Assembly (NCBI RefSeq): GCF_016031635.1
Contig: NZ_JACEGD010000006.1
Location: 62,001-126,000, forward strand
Direction of reading: 5' to 3'
DNA: 64,000 bases
Origin: Bradyrhizobium diversitatis
Lineage (GTDB): Bacteria > Pseudomonadota > Alphaproteobacteria > Rhizobiales > Xanthobacteraceae
Shown here in pieces: positions 1 to 9,522 of this stretch (position 1 is its first letter; each line of letters starts with the position of its first letter). The translations under genes were made by a program, and so were the position numbers. A model generated the notes under the pieces. It was given only the letters and a program-made list of their open reading frames with translations, was not told the origin of the DNA and ran no database searches.

Positions 1-2
1 GT

Positions 3-1223
3 GACGAAATTCTCGCGGGCCAGCATCACGACATGTTCCCGCTTCACGTCTGGATGACGGGCAGCGGAACGCAGTTCAACATGAACGTGAACGAGGTGAT
101 CTCGAACCGGTGCTGCCAACTCGCGGGCACCGCGCTCGGCAGCAAGCTGCCGGTTCATCCGAACGATCACGTCAACATGTCGCAATCGTCGAACGACAGC
201 TTCCCCTCGGCCATGTATATCGCGGCCGCGCTGAACGTGACGGAACGGCTCGTTCCCGCGGTCGAGGCGCTGCATGACGCGATCGCGGCAAAGTCGAGCC
301 AGTGGGACGATATCGTCAAGATCGGCCGGACCCACATGCAGGATGCGACTCCGCTGACGCTCGGGCAGGAATGGTCGGGTTACGCCGGCATGCTCGCCGA
401 CGATCTGACGCGCATCGGCGACGCCCTCAAGGACGTCTTCCGGCTCGCTCTCGGTGGCACGGCCGTTGGTACCGGGATCAACGCGGCGCCCGGATTCGCC
501 GAGGCCGTTGCGGCCGAGGTCGCACGGTTGACGGGTCTGCCGTTCGTCAGCGCGCCGAACAAGTTCGCGGTGCAGGGCGCGCATGACGCGCTGGTGCAGC
601 TGTCCGGCACGCTGCGGACGCTCGCCGGCTCGCTCTACAAGATCGCGAACGACATCCGCCTGATGTCATGCGGTCCGCGTGCGGGGTTTGCCGAATTGCT
701 GATCCCCGAGAACGAGCCCGGCTCGTCGATCATGCCGGGCAAGGTCAATCCGACACAGGCGGAAGCGCTGACGATGATCGCCGTGCAGGTGATGGCGAAC
801 GACGTCGCCGTCGGGTTCGGTGGCGCCGGCGGCTATCTCGAAATGAACGTCTACAAACCCCTGATCATCCACAACATCGCGCAGTCCATCACCATCCTGG
901 CCGACGGCTGCACGAACTTCCGTACATTCCTCGTCGAGGGCACCGAGCCGAACCGCAGGAAGATTCAGGAGTATGTCGAGAAGTCGTTGATGCTCGTGAC
1001 CGCGCTGGCGCCGGTGATCGGCTACGACAAGGCGTCGCGGATCGCGCATTACGCGATGGACAACGATCTCACGCTGAAATCTGCGGCGCTGAAGCTCGGC
1101 TTCGTGACCGAGCCGGAGTTCGACCGCATCGTGGATCCCGCCAAGATGGTCAGACCCTATGTGGCCGAGATCAAGGTGCCGCTCGCAATCGGCTCGGAAG
1201 CCGGAAAAGGAGAGATACGATGA
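3..1223 (+). CDS. fumC: Class II fumarate hydratase, 5' end missing
   Basis: Interconverts fumarate and L-malate in the TCA cycle; soluble homotetramer. The frame is open from base 3, so the first 50-60 residues of this roughly 460-residue family lie outside the window. Visible: [14 protein letters not shown] near the start, the substrate region [12 protein letters not shown], and the superfamily signature [15 protein letters not shown] with its catalytic serine loop. TGSGTQ and the C-terminal region favour fumarase over aspartate ammonia-lyase (usually AGAGT). The stop overlaps the next start (ATGA), so translation is probably coupled. It heads a same-strand run with a cupin gene, mqo and cioAB, which fits supply of malate to the quinone-linked enzyme. 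Confidence 0.95.
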   Translation, partial: DEILAGQHHDMFPLHVWMTGSGTQFNMNVNEVISNRCCQLAGTALGSKLPVHPNDHVNMSQSSNDSFPSAMYIAAALNVTERLVPAVEALHDAIAAKSSQWDDIVKIGRTHMQDATPLTLGQEWSGYAGMLADDLTRIGDALKDVFRLALGGTAVGTGINAAPGFAEAVAAEVARLTGLPFVSAPNKFAVQGAHDALVQLSGTLRTLAGSLYKIANDIRLMSCGPRAGFAELLIPENEPGSSIMPGKVNPTQAEALTMIAVQVMANDVAVGFGGAGGYLEMNVYKPLIIHNIAQSITILADGCTNFRTFLVEGTEPNRRKIQEYVEKSLMLVTALAPVIGYDKASRIAHYAMDNDLTLKSAALKLGFVTEPEFDRIVDPAKMVRPYVAEIKVPLAIGSEAGKGEIR

Positions 1224-1624
1224 TCCGCTGTGTACGTCTATGGACCGGAGAGGACAATAACTCGCATTTCGAGGAAGGTATCCTCGAGCTGGAGCCCGGC
1301 CAGCGCGGCGACTTCCTGAGCGGCAAGATCGATGCCGTCAGCGTCTCCTTCCAGGAGACCGAGTCGGGCGGCGCCTTCTCCTGGCACACCGCGCCGATCC
1401 GGCAACTGGTGATCACGCTGAGCGGAACGCTCGATTTCCAGACACGTGACGGCCACAACTTTCTGATTCACCCCGGCAACGTCCTCCTGGCCGAAGACAC
1501 CGCTGGCTCGGGGCATAGCTGGAAATTGACCGACGATTCGTCCTGGCGCCGTGCCTATGTGGTGCTGCGGCCGGGAGCGGACGTGCCGTTCCGCGCCAAG
1601 GGACAGCAACCGGCGCGAGCCTGA
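1220..1624 (+). CDS. Small cupin-domain protein, function unknown
   Basis: A 134-residue protein sharing ATGA with the fumC stop. The centre resembles a single cupin barrel: [20 protein letters not shown], then a motif-2-like stretch ending [16 protein letters not shown], which offers histidines for a metal. There is no signal peptide or membrane segment. Tight placement between fumC and mqo suggests co-expression with this malate-oxidation and respiration unit, but the sequence does not give a substrate. It could be a small-molecule sensor or an enzyme accessory. I recognise the fold only. Confidence 0.85.
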   Translation: MIRCVRLWTGEDNNSHFEEGILELEPGQRGDFLSGKIDAVSVSFQETESGGAFSWHTAPIRQLVITLSGTLDFQTRDGHNFLIHPGNVLLAEDTAGSGHSWKLTDDSSWRRAYVVLRPGADVPFRAKGQQPARA

Positions 1625-1665
1625 TCGAGACATCCGAACAGCAACACCCAATGAAGGGAAAGACC

Positions 1666-3207
1666 ATGTCAGCAGTGTCCGACCGCGAAACCGACGTCGT
1701 CCTCATCGGTGCCGGCATCATGAGTGCCACCCTCGGCGCCTTTCTCAAGGAGCTCGAGCCCTCCCTCTCGATCCAGATGCTGGAGGTCCTCGGGGATTGT
1801 GCGCTCGAAAGCTCGGACGCGTGGAACAATGCGGGCACCGGGCATGCGGCCAATTGCGAGATGAACTACACGCCGGAGAGGCCCGACGGCAGCGTCGATA
1901 TCTCGAAGGCGCTCCAGGTCAATGTCGAGTTCGACCTGTCGCGGCAGTTCTGGTCCTATCTCGTCGGGCGCGGCGCGATCGCCGATCCGCGATCCTTCAT
2001 TCATCCCGTGCCGCACATGAGCTTCGTGCACGGCGTCGACAACGTCGCCTTTCTCAGGAAGCGGTTCAAGACGATGGCCGCCCATCATTGCTATGAGGGC
2101 ATGGAATACAGCGAGGATCCGACGAAAATCGCCGAGTGGGCGCCGTTGGTAATGGATGGCCGCACTGGCGGTGATCCCGTGGCGGCAACGCGTATCATCA
2201 CGGGGACCGACGTCGACTACGGCTCACTGACGCATCTTCTCGTCCGTCATCTCGTCGGACAGCCGGGCTGCGCCGTGCACTACAAGAGCTGTGTCACCGA
2301 TCTCGCTCGCGAGCAGGACGGTCGCTGGCGCATCGAGGTGCGCGACACCGACAGCGGCGAGACGCGGTCCGTCCGCGCGAAGTTCGTCTTCATCGGTGCC
2401 GGTGGCGGTGCGCTGCCGCTGCTGGAGAAGTCCGGGATTCCGGAAGGACGCGGTTATGGCGGTTTCCCGGTCAGCGGCATCTGGCTGCGCTGCGATGATC
2501 CGGAGATCAACCGGCGTCATCATGCCAAGGTCTACGGCAAGGCCGCGGTCGGCTCGCCGCCGATGTCGGTGCCGCATCTCGACACGCGCGTGATCGGCGG
2601 CCAGCGCTCGTTGTTGTTCGGCCCCTATGCCGGCTTCTCGAGCAAGTTCCTCAAACATGGCTCGCTGCTCGACCTCTTCGAGTCCATCCGTCCCGCGAAC
2701 GTCAAGCCGCTGCTTTCGGTGGCGCGCGACAATTTCGATCTGACCGAGTACCTGGTCGGACAGGTGCTGCAGTCCGAGAGCCACCGTCTGGCGGCGCTCG
2801 ACGAGTATTTCCCGAAGGCAGACCCGAAGGACTGGAGGTTGCAGGTGGCGGGCCAGCGCGTCCAGATCATCAAGCCCGATGTCACGCGCGGCGGACTGCT
2901 CGAATTCGGCACTGAGCTCGTCGGCGCGGACGATCATTCGCTGGTGGCCCTTCTCGGCGCCTCGCCGGGCGCGTCCACCGCGGCCTTCATCGCCATCAGC
3001 GTGCTGGAGAAATGCTTCGCCGGCGAGCTGACGGCAAGCGCCTGGCTGCCGAAGCTGAAGCAGATCATCCCGTCCTATGGCGTATCGCTGATCGATGACG
3101 CGGATTTCTGTCGCCAGATTCGTGCCGCGACGGCGGAGGTGCTCAAGGTCGACAACATCCCGCCGCCGGCCGCGCAGGCGGCGGCGGCGCCCCCGGCACG
3201 GGCATGA
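1666..3207 (+). CDS. mqo: Malate:quinone oxidoreductase
   Basis: FAD-dependent, membrane-associated oxidation of L-malate to oxaloacetate with electrons passed to quinone; an NAD-independent alternative to malate dehydrogenase. The N-terminus has the dinucleotide-binding stretch VVLIGAGIMSATLG, followed by SSDAWNNAGTGHAANCEMNY, typical of Mqo. At 513 residues it has the usual length. I chose ATG 1666 over ATG 1651 because the purine-rich AAGGGAAAG lies just before 1666. The C-terminus ends in an Ala/Pro-rich tail. Only 19 bases separate it from cioA, so quinol made here could feed the oxidase encoded next. Confidence 0.95.
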   Translation: MSAVSDRETDVVLIGAGIMSATLGAFLKELEPSLSIQMLEVLGDCALESSDAWNNAGTGHAANCEMNYTPERPDGSVDISKALQVNVEFDLSRQFWSYLVGRGAIADPRSFIHPVPHMSFVHGVDNVAFLRKRFKTMAAHHCYEGMEYSEDPTKIAEWAPLVMDGRTGGDPVAATRIITGTDVDYGSLTHLLVRHLVGQPGCAVHYKSCVTDLAREQDGRWRIEVRDTDSGETRSVRAKFVFIGAGGGALPLLEKSGIPEGRGYGGFPVSGIWLRCDDPEINRRHHAKVYGKAAVGSPPMSVPHLDTRVIGGQRSLLFGPYAGFSSKFLKHGSLLDLFESIRPANVKPLLSVARDNFDLTEYLVGQVLQSESHRLAALDEYFPKADPKDWRLQVAGQRVQIIKPDVTRGGLLEFGTELVGADDHSLVALLGASPGASTAAFIAISVLEKCFAGELTASAWLPKLKQIIPSYGVSLIDDADFCRQIRAATAEVLKVDNIPPPAAQAAAAPPARA

Positions 3208-3226
3208 TTGGAGAGGAGGCTTCCCA

Positions 3227-4627
3227 ATGGATCCGACGGCGCTTCTCCTGTCGCGGCTGCAGTTCGCGTTCACCATCTCGTTCCACATCATCTTCCCGGC
3301 GTTCACGATCGGGCTTGCCGCCTGGCTGACCGTGCTCGAAGCGATGCACCAGTACAGCGGCAGGCCAGTGTACCGGACGTTGTTCGAGTTCTGGCTCAAG
3401 ATCTTCGGTGTCGCCTTCGGCATGGGCGTCGTGTCGGGCGTCGTGATGGCGTTCCAGTTCGGAACGAACTGGAGCGTGCTGTCCAAGATGTCGGGGCCGA
3501 TCCAGGGCCCGCTACTGGCCTACGAGACGTTCACCGCCTTCATGCTGGAGGCGGGTTTCTTCGGTATCCTCATCTTCGGACGGCCTAGGGTACCGCCCTG
3601 GTTCTATCTGTTCTCGACCGCGATGGTCGCGCTTGGAACCACGCTGTCGGCGTTCTGGATCATGGTCAACAACAGCTGGATGCAGGTGCCGACCGGCTAT
3701 GTCCTGCAAAACGGCCAGTTCGTGCCTGACGATTGGGCACAGATCATCTTCAACCGGGTGGTCTGGGTCAGGTTTCCGCACATGCTGCTCGCCTCGTATC
3801 TGACGGGCGCGTTCTGCGTGGCGGCGACCGGCGCGTGGTATCTGCTGCGCCGGACCTATCGGGCCGAGGCGCATGTGATGCTGCGCATGGGTCTTGCGCT
3901 CGCGGCGGCGCTGCTTCCGCTGCAATTGTTCATCGGGCATCTCGTCGGCGACTACGTTCACGATTACCAGCCGGCCAAGTTCGCCGCGATCGAAGCGCGC
4001 TGGCATGACGAGCAACCGGCTTCGGAGGTGCTGATCGCGATCCCGGACTCGAGCACCGAATCGAACAGATATGCGATCTCGATCCCGGTGCTCGGCAGCA
4101 TCATCGCAAGCATGAGCCTGAGCTCGAAGGAGGTCGGCCTGAGCAGCTTCGCGCCGCAGGACCGCCCCCCGGTGGCAATCCCGTTCTTTGCCTTTCGCAT
4201 CATGGTCGGCTGCGGCTTCGTGATGCTGGGGCTTGCCTGGCTCGGGACCTGGCTAGGGCTCAAGCATCGGCTCGAGCGCAGCCGCTTGCTGCTGTGGGGC
4301 ATCTTCCTCAGCTTTCCATTGCCCTGGATCGCCATCCTCACGGGCTGGTACACCGCGGAAGTCGGCCGCCAGCCATGGACGGTCTATGGCGTGCTACGCA
4401 CGGCAGATGCCGCGACGCCGTTCCTGACCGCGTCGGCCGCCACGGCTTCGCTGATCCTCTTCGTCGCGGTCTATGCCTTCATCTTCTCGTTCGGAACCTA
4501 TTACATCTATCGGCTCTTGCGCGCCGGACCGGCGGGACTCAGCGGCAAACCGCTGGACGTTCCCGTGCCCAACCGGCCGATGTCGCTCGCCGACAAAATG
4601 CCGACAATCGTCGAGGCGGGAGAATAG
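3227..4627 (+). CDS. cioA: Cytochrome bd-type (cyanide-insensitive) quinol oxidase subunit I
   Basis: Haem-carrying subunit of a bd-type oxidase that oxidises quinol and reduces O2 to water in the inner membrane. The protein has many membrane helices; it begins MDPTALLLSRLQFAFTISFH with the conserved early histidine (H20), and later has FGMGVVSGVVMAFQFGTNW and GWYTAEVGRQPW. At 466 residues it lacks the long Q-loop insertion of Escherichia coli CydA, as in the CioA subgroup associated with cyanide resistance. The start is ATG 3227 after GAGAGGAGG. It is followed 2 bases later by cioB. The subgroup call is from length; cydA would be an acceptable name. Confidence 0.93.
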   Translation: MDPTALLLSRLQFAFTISFHIIFPAFTIGLAAWLTVLEAMHQYSGRPVYRTLFEFWLKIFGVAFGMGVVSGVVMAFQFGTNWSVLSKMSGPIQGPLLAYETFTAFMLEAGFFGILIFGRPRVPPWFYLFSTAMVALGTTLSAFWIMVNNSWMQVPTGYVLQNGQFVPDDWAQIIFNRVVWVRFPHMLLASYLTGAFCVAATGAWYLLRRTYRAEAHVMLRMGLALAAALLPLQLFIGHLVGDYVHDYQPAKFAAIEARWHDEQPASEVLIAIPDSSTESNRYAISIPVLGSIIASMSLSSKEVGLSSFAPQDRPPVAIPFFAFRIMVGCGFVMLGLAWLGTWLGLKHRLERSRLLLWGIFLSFPLPWIAILTGWYTAEVGRQPWTVYGVLRTADAATPFLTASAATASLILFVAVYAFIFSFGTYYIYRLLRAGPAGLSGKPLDVPVPNRPMSLADKMPTIVEAGE

Positions 4628-4629
4628 CC

Positions 4630-5616
4630 ATGGTGACGTTCTGGGTTGCGCTTCTTGCCATCAGCATCCTGATCTATCTCCTTCTGGACGGTTTCGACCT
4701 CGGGGTTGGGATGCTATGCGGCCTCGCACGCAGCGAGGCGAAGCGGGAGACGATGCTGCACACGGTTGCTCCGGTCTGGGATGGCAACGAGACCTGGCTG
4801 GTCGTCGCGGGCGTGATCATGTGGGGCGCGTTTCCGCTGGCATATGCCACGGTGATGTCAGCCTTCTATATCCCGGTTATCGTGATGCTGCTCGGATTGA
4901 TCCTCCGCGGCGTTGCGTTCGAGTTTCGCAGCAAGGCGCTCCGTTCGCGCTGGATTTGGGACGTCAGCTTCGTCGCGGGCTCGTTCGCTGCCAGCTTCAT
5001 GCAGGGCGCGATGGTGGGCGCCCTGGTCGAAGGACTTCAATTCTCCAACGGCGACTACGTCGGCGGGACGTTCGGCTGGCTCACCGCCTTTTCCGCCCTG
5101 TGCGGGATTGGACTCTGCTTCGGATATTCGCTGCTCGGCGCCTGCTGGCTGGTGCGGAAGTGCGATGGTCTCGTTCGGGACGCCGCGCGGCGCCAGATCC
5201 CGCCGCTGGCGATCGGCGTCCTGATGTTCCTGATCGTCGTCTTCGCCTATGCGCTTGCCGAACATCTGCCGATTCTGCAGCGCTGGACCGACCGGCCCTA
5301 TCTGTTCTTGTTTCCGCTCATCGGGGCCGGTGCCGCTGCCGTGCTCGCCACGAGTGTCCTGCGCCACGACGATTACTGGCCATTTCACATGGTCGCGCTG
5401 ATCTTCGCGGCGGCGTTCGGCACGCTCGCCCTGTCATTCTGGCCCTATATGATTCCGTTCGTCCTGACGATCGACGAGGCCGCGGCGCCTCATGCAAGTC
5501 TCGCGTTCATGTTCTGGGGGGCCGGCCTGTTCGTCTTTCCGCTGATGCTGCTCTATGTCGCGGTCGGCTACCGCGTCTTCCGCGGCAAGTCTGTCCAGGC
5601 CGTCGACCACTACTGA
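4630..5616 (+). CDS. cioB: Cytochrome bd-type quinol oxidase subunit II
   Basis: Structural membrane partner of the subunit I gene just upstream. The 328-residue protein starts with a helix containing LLLDGFDLGVGML, the usual CydB/CioB N-terminal signature, then has WDGNETWLV and FYIPVIVMLLGLILRG and about eight hydrophobic segments. No small CydX/DUF2474-like ORF was found between its stop and the hairpin 45 bases downstream. The gene ends the fumC-cupin-mqo-cioAB run. Confidence 0.93.
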   Translation: MVTFWVALLAISILIYLLLDGFDLGVGMLCGLARSEAKRETMLHTVAPVWDGNETWLVVAGVIMWGAFPLAYATVMSAFYIPVIVMLLGLILRGVAFEFRSKALRSRWIWDVSFVAGSFAASFMQGAMVGALVEGLQFSNGDYVGGTFGWLTAFSALCGIGLCFGYSLLGACWLVRKCDGLVRDAARRQIPPLAIGVLMFLIVVFAYALAEHLPILQRWTDRPYLFLFPLIGAGAAAVLATSVLRHDDYWPFHMVALIFAAAFGTLALSFWPYMIPFVLTIDEAAAPHASLAFMFWGAGLFVFPLMLLYVAVGYRVFRGKSVQAVDHY

Positions 5617-5661
5617 CGGCCAGACGGCTCGAACTTGCCGCGGAACTACAGCGGACACGAA

Positions 5662-5687
5662 GAAAGGCGCCGTTGCCGGCGCCTTTC
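5662..5687. terminator. Hairpin between convergent cioB and oxalate decarboxylase genes
   Basis: A perfect 10-bp stem GAAAGGCGCC / GGCGCCTTTC around a 6-base loop, 45 bases after the cioB stop and 31 bases before the end of the opposing gene. There is no long T-run on either side, so factor-independent termination is likely rather than certain. Its symmetry means it could serve both strands. Confidence 0.65.
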
Positions 5688-5718
5688 GCGTTGAGGAGCT
5701 CTCGTTGAACGGCTTCCT

Positions 5719-6961
5719 TCAGGACTTGGGCATGACGCCGGGACTGTTGTCCGGCCATTTCGCGATCAGCTTCTCGTCGATGTTGAAATGCTGGGCGACG
5801 AGCTTGGGCGGTGTGTGCGTCAGCCAGTTGGTGAGCGAGACCTCCTCGTAGCGCGGCGCACGGAACACGCCGACGAACTGCAGCTCGGTATCGCCGACAT
5901 TCTCGACATAATGGCCGAGATTGCGCCGGACATAGCCGATGTCGCCGGCCGCGAAATCCGTCGTCAGCGCGTTCGGACCGGTGTCGAACACCGTCATCCG
6001 CGCCTTGCCCTTGATGTAGTACTGCCATTCGTCGGCGTTCGGGTGCCAGTGCATTTCCCGGACCGCTCCCGGCGGCATCGTCACCAGTGCCGCGGCGACG
6101 GTCGTGGACACCTTGAAGTTGCTGCTGTCGGCAACGCGGATGCTTCCGGCAGAGCTCTCCTTGACCGGGGTTGAGCTGCCGAGCGAGTGGACAAAGGGGT
6201 AGGGCGGCGCTTCGGCGTGCCTGGCGACTGCGGCGCGATCGGCGGCGAGATCGCCGGGCACCGTCCCCTGGAAGATCCAGAGATTGTGCAGCGGGATCTT
6301 TGCGAAGGCCTCGGCTGGGACGCCGAAATTCTTCGCCAGGACCTCGGGCGGGGTATGGGCGAGCCAATCCGTTACCAGCAGCGTGTTGAACTCATTGGCG
6401 TGGCCGTCATCGAAGCAGATCACGAACTCGCAGCCGTCGGGCCCCAATCCCTGCAACGAATGAGGCGCGCCCGACGGGAAATACCAGAGGTCGCCGGCTT
6501 TGACGTCGGCGACATAGGGGCGTCCCTGGGTGTCGAGCACCGTGATGCGGCAGGTGCCGTAGGATCGCCCATTCGGCGGCCTGATGCCAATGCAGCTCGC
6601 GGATGCCGCCGGCGGACAGCCGCATGTTGACGCCGGATATCTCCTTGGAGATGGCGAAATCCGCAACGGTGACCTGACGGGCCCAGCCGCCATTCTGGAT
6701 GCGCTTCGGCGCATTATTGAAGGAGGCCCAATCCATCGGCAGGCCGCCGACATCGGTCGCGGGCGGGCTCTGCACCGATGGGAATTGCCTGGCCAGCGCG
6801 GGATTCTGCGGACCGGGATCGGTCAGGCTTCCCGGACTCGTGGCGTTTACGGCACCTTGCGGTGGCTCGTCCGGATTGCCGAAGCTTGCGGCCTGCGCAC
6901 CTGTGCCGACCATGGCGGCGCCTGCCGCGGACATGGCCAGCAAATCACGTCGTGAGAACAT
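5719..6961 (-). pseudogene. Oxalate decarboxylase-type bicupin with Tat signal, frameshifted
   Basis: Two-cupin protein of the OxdC family (oxalate to formate and CO2, Mn-dependent). The N-terminus MFSRRDLLAMSAAGAAMVG carries a twin-arginine signal, with AGGAG before ATG 6961. Cupin 1 begins IRELHWHQAAEWAI, then the frame breaks at about 6562 and continues YGTCRITVLDTQGRPYVADV in another frame; cupin 2 has REMHWHPNADEWQYYIKGKA and is intact to the stop. Compared with the family pattern AEWA-three residues-YG, about 5 bases are missing. Total length (1243 bases, not a multiple of 3) fits a single lesion in a protein of about 415 residues. Either a recent pseudogene or a sequencing error. It is convergent with cioB and divergent from the YdeP-type gene. 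Confidence 0.85.
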
Positions 6962-7210
6962 GTTGGGTCGCTCCTGAGGATTGTCCAAAGCCCTCTGTTT
7001 CGACGGGGCTCCAACCGTCCAGCCTAGTTTCCACCTGCTGTTCCAGCTTCCGCGAACGGCGTTCTTCTTGCCGGAATGCACGGGCTGTTGCGGCAAGCCG
7101 GCCGGGCTCGGCCGTGTGCAATTGAGAAATTCGGCTTCGTTTTGAAAAGACGGCTCTGCCCGCGTGATCCTTAACTGACCCGGAGAAGCGCAAGATCGAG
7201 AGACATCGAG

Positions 7211-9499
7211 ATGACCAAGAAATCGGTTCGTCCCTACCGTGAACCTGCCGGCGGCTGGGGCGCACTCAAGGCGCTCAGCGAGGCGCTTCTGGTGCAGCGG
7301 GTGCCGCTGAAGGGCGCGGCGACGCTGAGCCGGATGAATCAGCCGCAGGGCTTTGATTGTCCCGGTTGCGCATGGCCCGATCCGAAGCACACTTCTTCGT
7401 TCGAATTCTGTGAGAACGGCGGCAAGGCGATCGCCTGGGAGGCGACGTCAAAGCGTTGCACACCGGAGTTCTTCGCGGAGCACACCGTCACCGAGCTCGC
7501 CAGCTGGAATGATTATGATCTCGAAATGGTCGGACGCCTCACGCATCCGATGGCCTATGATGCCGCATCCGACCGCTATGTCCCGGTGGAATGGAGCGAT
7601 GCGTTCGACATGATCGGACGGGAGCTCAGGGCATTGCCGGATCCGAACATGGCGGAGTTCTACACTTCCGGGCGGACCTCGAACGAAGCAGCTTTCCTCT
7701 ACCAGCTCTTCGTGCGCGAATACGGTACCAACAATTTCCCCGACTGCTCGAACATGTGCCATGAGGCGACCAGCGTCGGCCTGCCGTACTCACTCGGGGT
7801 CGGCAAGGGCACCGTGCTGCTGGAGGACTTCGACAAGGCCGATTGCATTTTCATTTTCGGCCAGAATCCGGGCACCAACAGCCCGCGGATGATGACCAGC
7901 CTGCGCAATGCGGCGCGTCGCGGCGCATCGATCATCTCGTTCAACCCGTTTCGCGAACGTGCGCTGGAGCGATTCCAGGCGCCGCAGAGCCCGATCGAGA
8001 TGATCACGCTGAGCTCGACGACGATCAGCTCGAAGCTCTTCCAGGTGCGGGTCGGCGGCGACGTCGCTGTCCTCAAAGGGATCATGAAGATCCTGGTCGA
8101 GGCGGACGAGGCCGCCCGCACCGCCGAGCAGCCGGAGATCCTGGACTGGGATTTCATTCGCGGTCACACCGTCGGTGTTGAGGCGTTGATCGACGACCTC
8201 AAGCGCACGCAATGGCCCGACATCGAACGTCAGTCCGGCCTGACGCGCGAGGACATGGAATACGCCGCCGGCGCGTACAGGAAGGCCGAGCGTGCCATCA
8301 TCGTCTACGGCATGGGCATCACCCAGCACTGGCGCGGCGCGCACAACGTGCAGCAGATCGCCAACCTCGCGCTGTTGCGCGGCAATGTCGGGCGCGAGGG
8401 CGCCGGCGTCTGCCCGGTTCGAGGCCATTCCAACGTGCAGGGCGATCGCACCGTGGGAATCACCGAGGTTCCCAAGGCGGACTTCCTCGATCGCCTCGAG
8501 CAACGCTTCGGCTTCAAGCCGCCGGTCGCGCCGGGACACAACGTGGTGACCGCGCTGGAGGCGATGATCCGCGGCGAGGTGAAGGCCTTCTTCGCGATGG
8601 GCGGCAATTTCGCCGCGGCCATTCCGGATTGGCAGGCGACGCAGGCGGCACTCGGCAAGCTCGATCTCACCGTCCACGTCTCGACCAAGCTCAACCGCAG
8701 CCACCTGATCCATGGCCGCGCCGCCCTGATCCTGCCATGCCTCGGACGCACCGAGATCGATATCCAGGCGTCAGGGCCGCAATCGATCACGGTGGAGGAC
8801 TCGATGTCGATGGTGCATGCGTCCGGCGGCCGCAACAAGCCTGCATCGGAGCATCTGCGCAGCGAGGTTGCGATCATTGCCGGCGTCGCCAAGGCGACGC
8901 TGGGCGAACGCACCGTGGTCGACTGGGACGGCTTCGTTGCCGACTACGACAGGATCCGCGATGCGATCGAGGCGGTGTTCCCGATTTTCCAGGGTTACAA
9001 TGCCCGTATTCGTGTCCCCGGCGGCTTCCACCTCACCTCGACGGCGCGCGAGCGGATATGGGCGACGCCGTCGGGCAAGGCGAACTTCCTGGTGTTTCCG
9101 GGGTGCGGCGAAGACCCGCAGAGCGATGCCGATTTCCTCTGGCTCACCACCATACGCAGCCACGATCAGTACAACACCACGCTCTACTCGATGTCCGACC
9201 GCTACCGCGGCGTGTTCGGCCAGCGCGACGTGGTCTTCCTCAACGAGTATGAGCTGAAGAAGCGGGGACTGGTCGACGGCGACCGCGTCGACCTGATCAC
9301 CGTATCAACCGATGGCGCCGAGCGGATCGTGCGCAACTTCCGCGTGGTGGCCTATTCGTTCCCGACCGGCTGCTGCGCCGCGTACTATCCGGAAACCAAT
9401 CCGCTGGTCCCGCTCTATGCCCGGGATCCTCTCAGCTTCACGCCGTCATACAAGGGCGTTCCGATTCGCCTTGTGCGCTCGGCTGCGGCCCGGGAATAG
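7211..9499 (+). CDS. FdhF/YdeP-family molybdopterin oxidoreductase
   Basis: A 762-residue molybdopterin-dependent oxidoreductase of the DMSO-reductase superfamily, YdeP branch, often annotated as formate dehydrogenase-like; the physiological substrate is not established. Near the N-terminus it has CPGCAWPDPKH, the branch signature, then FYTSGRTSNEAAFLYQLF, CSNMCHEATS and FIFGQNPGTNSPR typical of the cofactor-binding domains, plus RGNVGREGAGVCPVRGHSNV. The C-terminal molybdopterin dinucleotide domain includes TTIRSHDQYNTT. No Tat signal, so cytoplasmic. It stands alone, with no FeS or cytochrome partner beside it. Confidence 0.9.
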   Translation: MTKKSVRPYREPAGGWGALKALSEALLVQRVPLKGAATLSRMNQPQGFDCPGCAWPDPKHTSSFEFCENGGKAIAWEATSKRCTPEFFAEHTVTELASWNDYDLEMVGRLTHPMAYDAASDRYVPVEWSDAFDMIGRELRALPDPNMAEFYTSGRTSNEAAFLYQLFVREYGTNNFPDCSNMCHEATSVGLPYSLGVGKGTVLLEDFDKADCIFIFGQNPGTNSPRMMTSLRNAARRGASIISFNPFRERALERFQAPQSPIEMITLSSTTISSKLFQVRVGGDVAVLKGIMKILVEADEAARTAEQPEILDWDFIRGHTVGVEALIDDLKRTQWPDIERQSGLTREDMEYAAGAYRKAERAIIVYGMGITQHWRGAHNVQQIANLALLRGNVGREGAGVCPVRGHSNVQGDRTVGITEVPKADFLDRLEQRFGFKPPVAPGHNVVTALEAMIRGEVKAFFAMGGNFAAAIPDWQATQAALGKLDLTVHVSTKLNRSHLIHGRAALILPCLGRTEIDIQASGPQSITVEDSMSMVHASGGRNKPASEHLRSEVAIIAGVAKATLGERTVVDWDGFVADYDRIRDAIEAVFPIFQGYNARIRVPGGFHLTSTARERIWATPSGKANFLVFPGCGEDPQSDADFLWLTTIRSHDQYNTTLYSMSDRYRGVFGQRDVVFLNEYELKKRGLVDGDRVDLITVSTDGAERIVRNFRVVAYSFPTGCCAAYYPETNPLVPLYARDPLSFTPSYKGVPIRLVRSAAARE

Positions 9500-9522
9500 A
9501 GCCAGCGACAGGCGCGTTGCGG

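Noticed and set aside
3..1223. Aspartate ammonia-lyase
   Set aside because: TGSGTQ and the C-terminal region match fumarase C; aspartase usually has AGAGT at that position.
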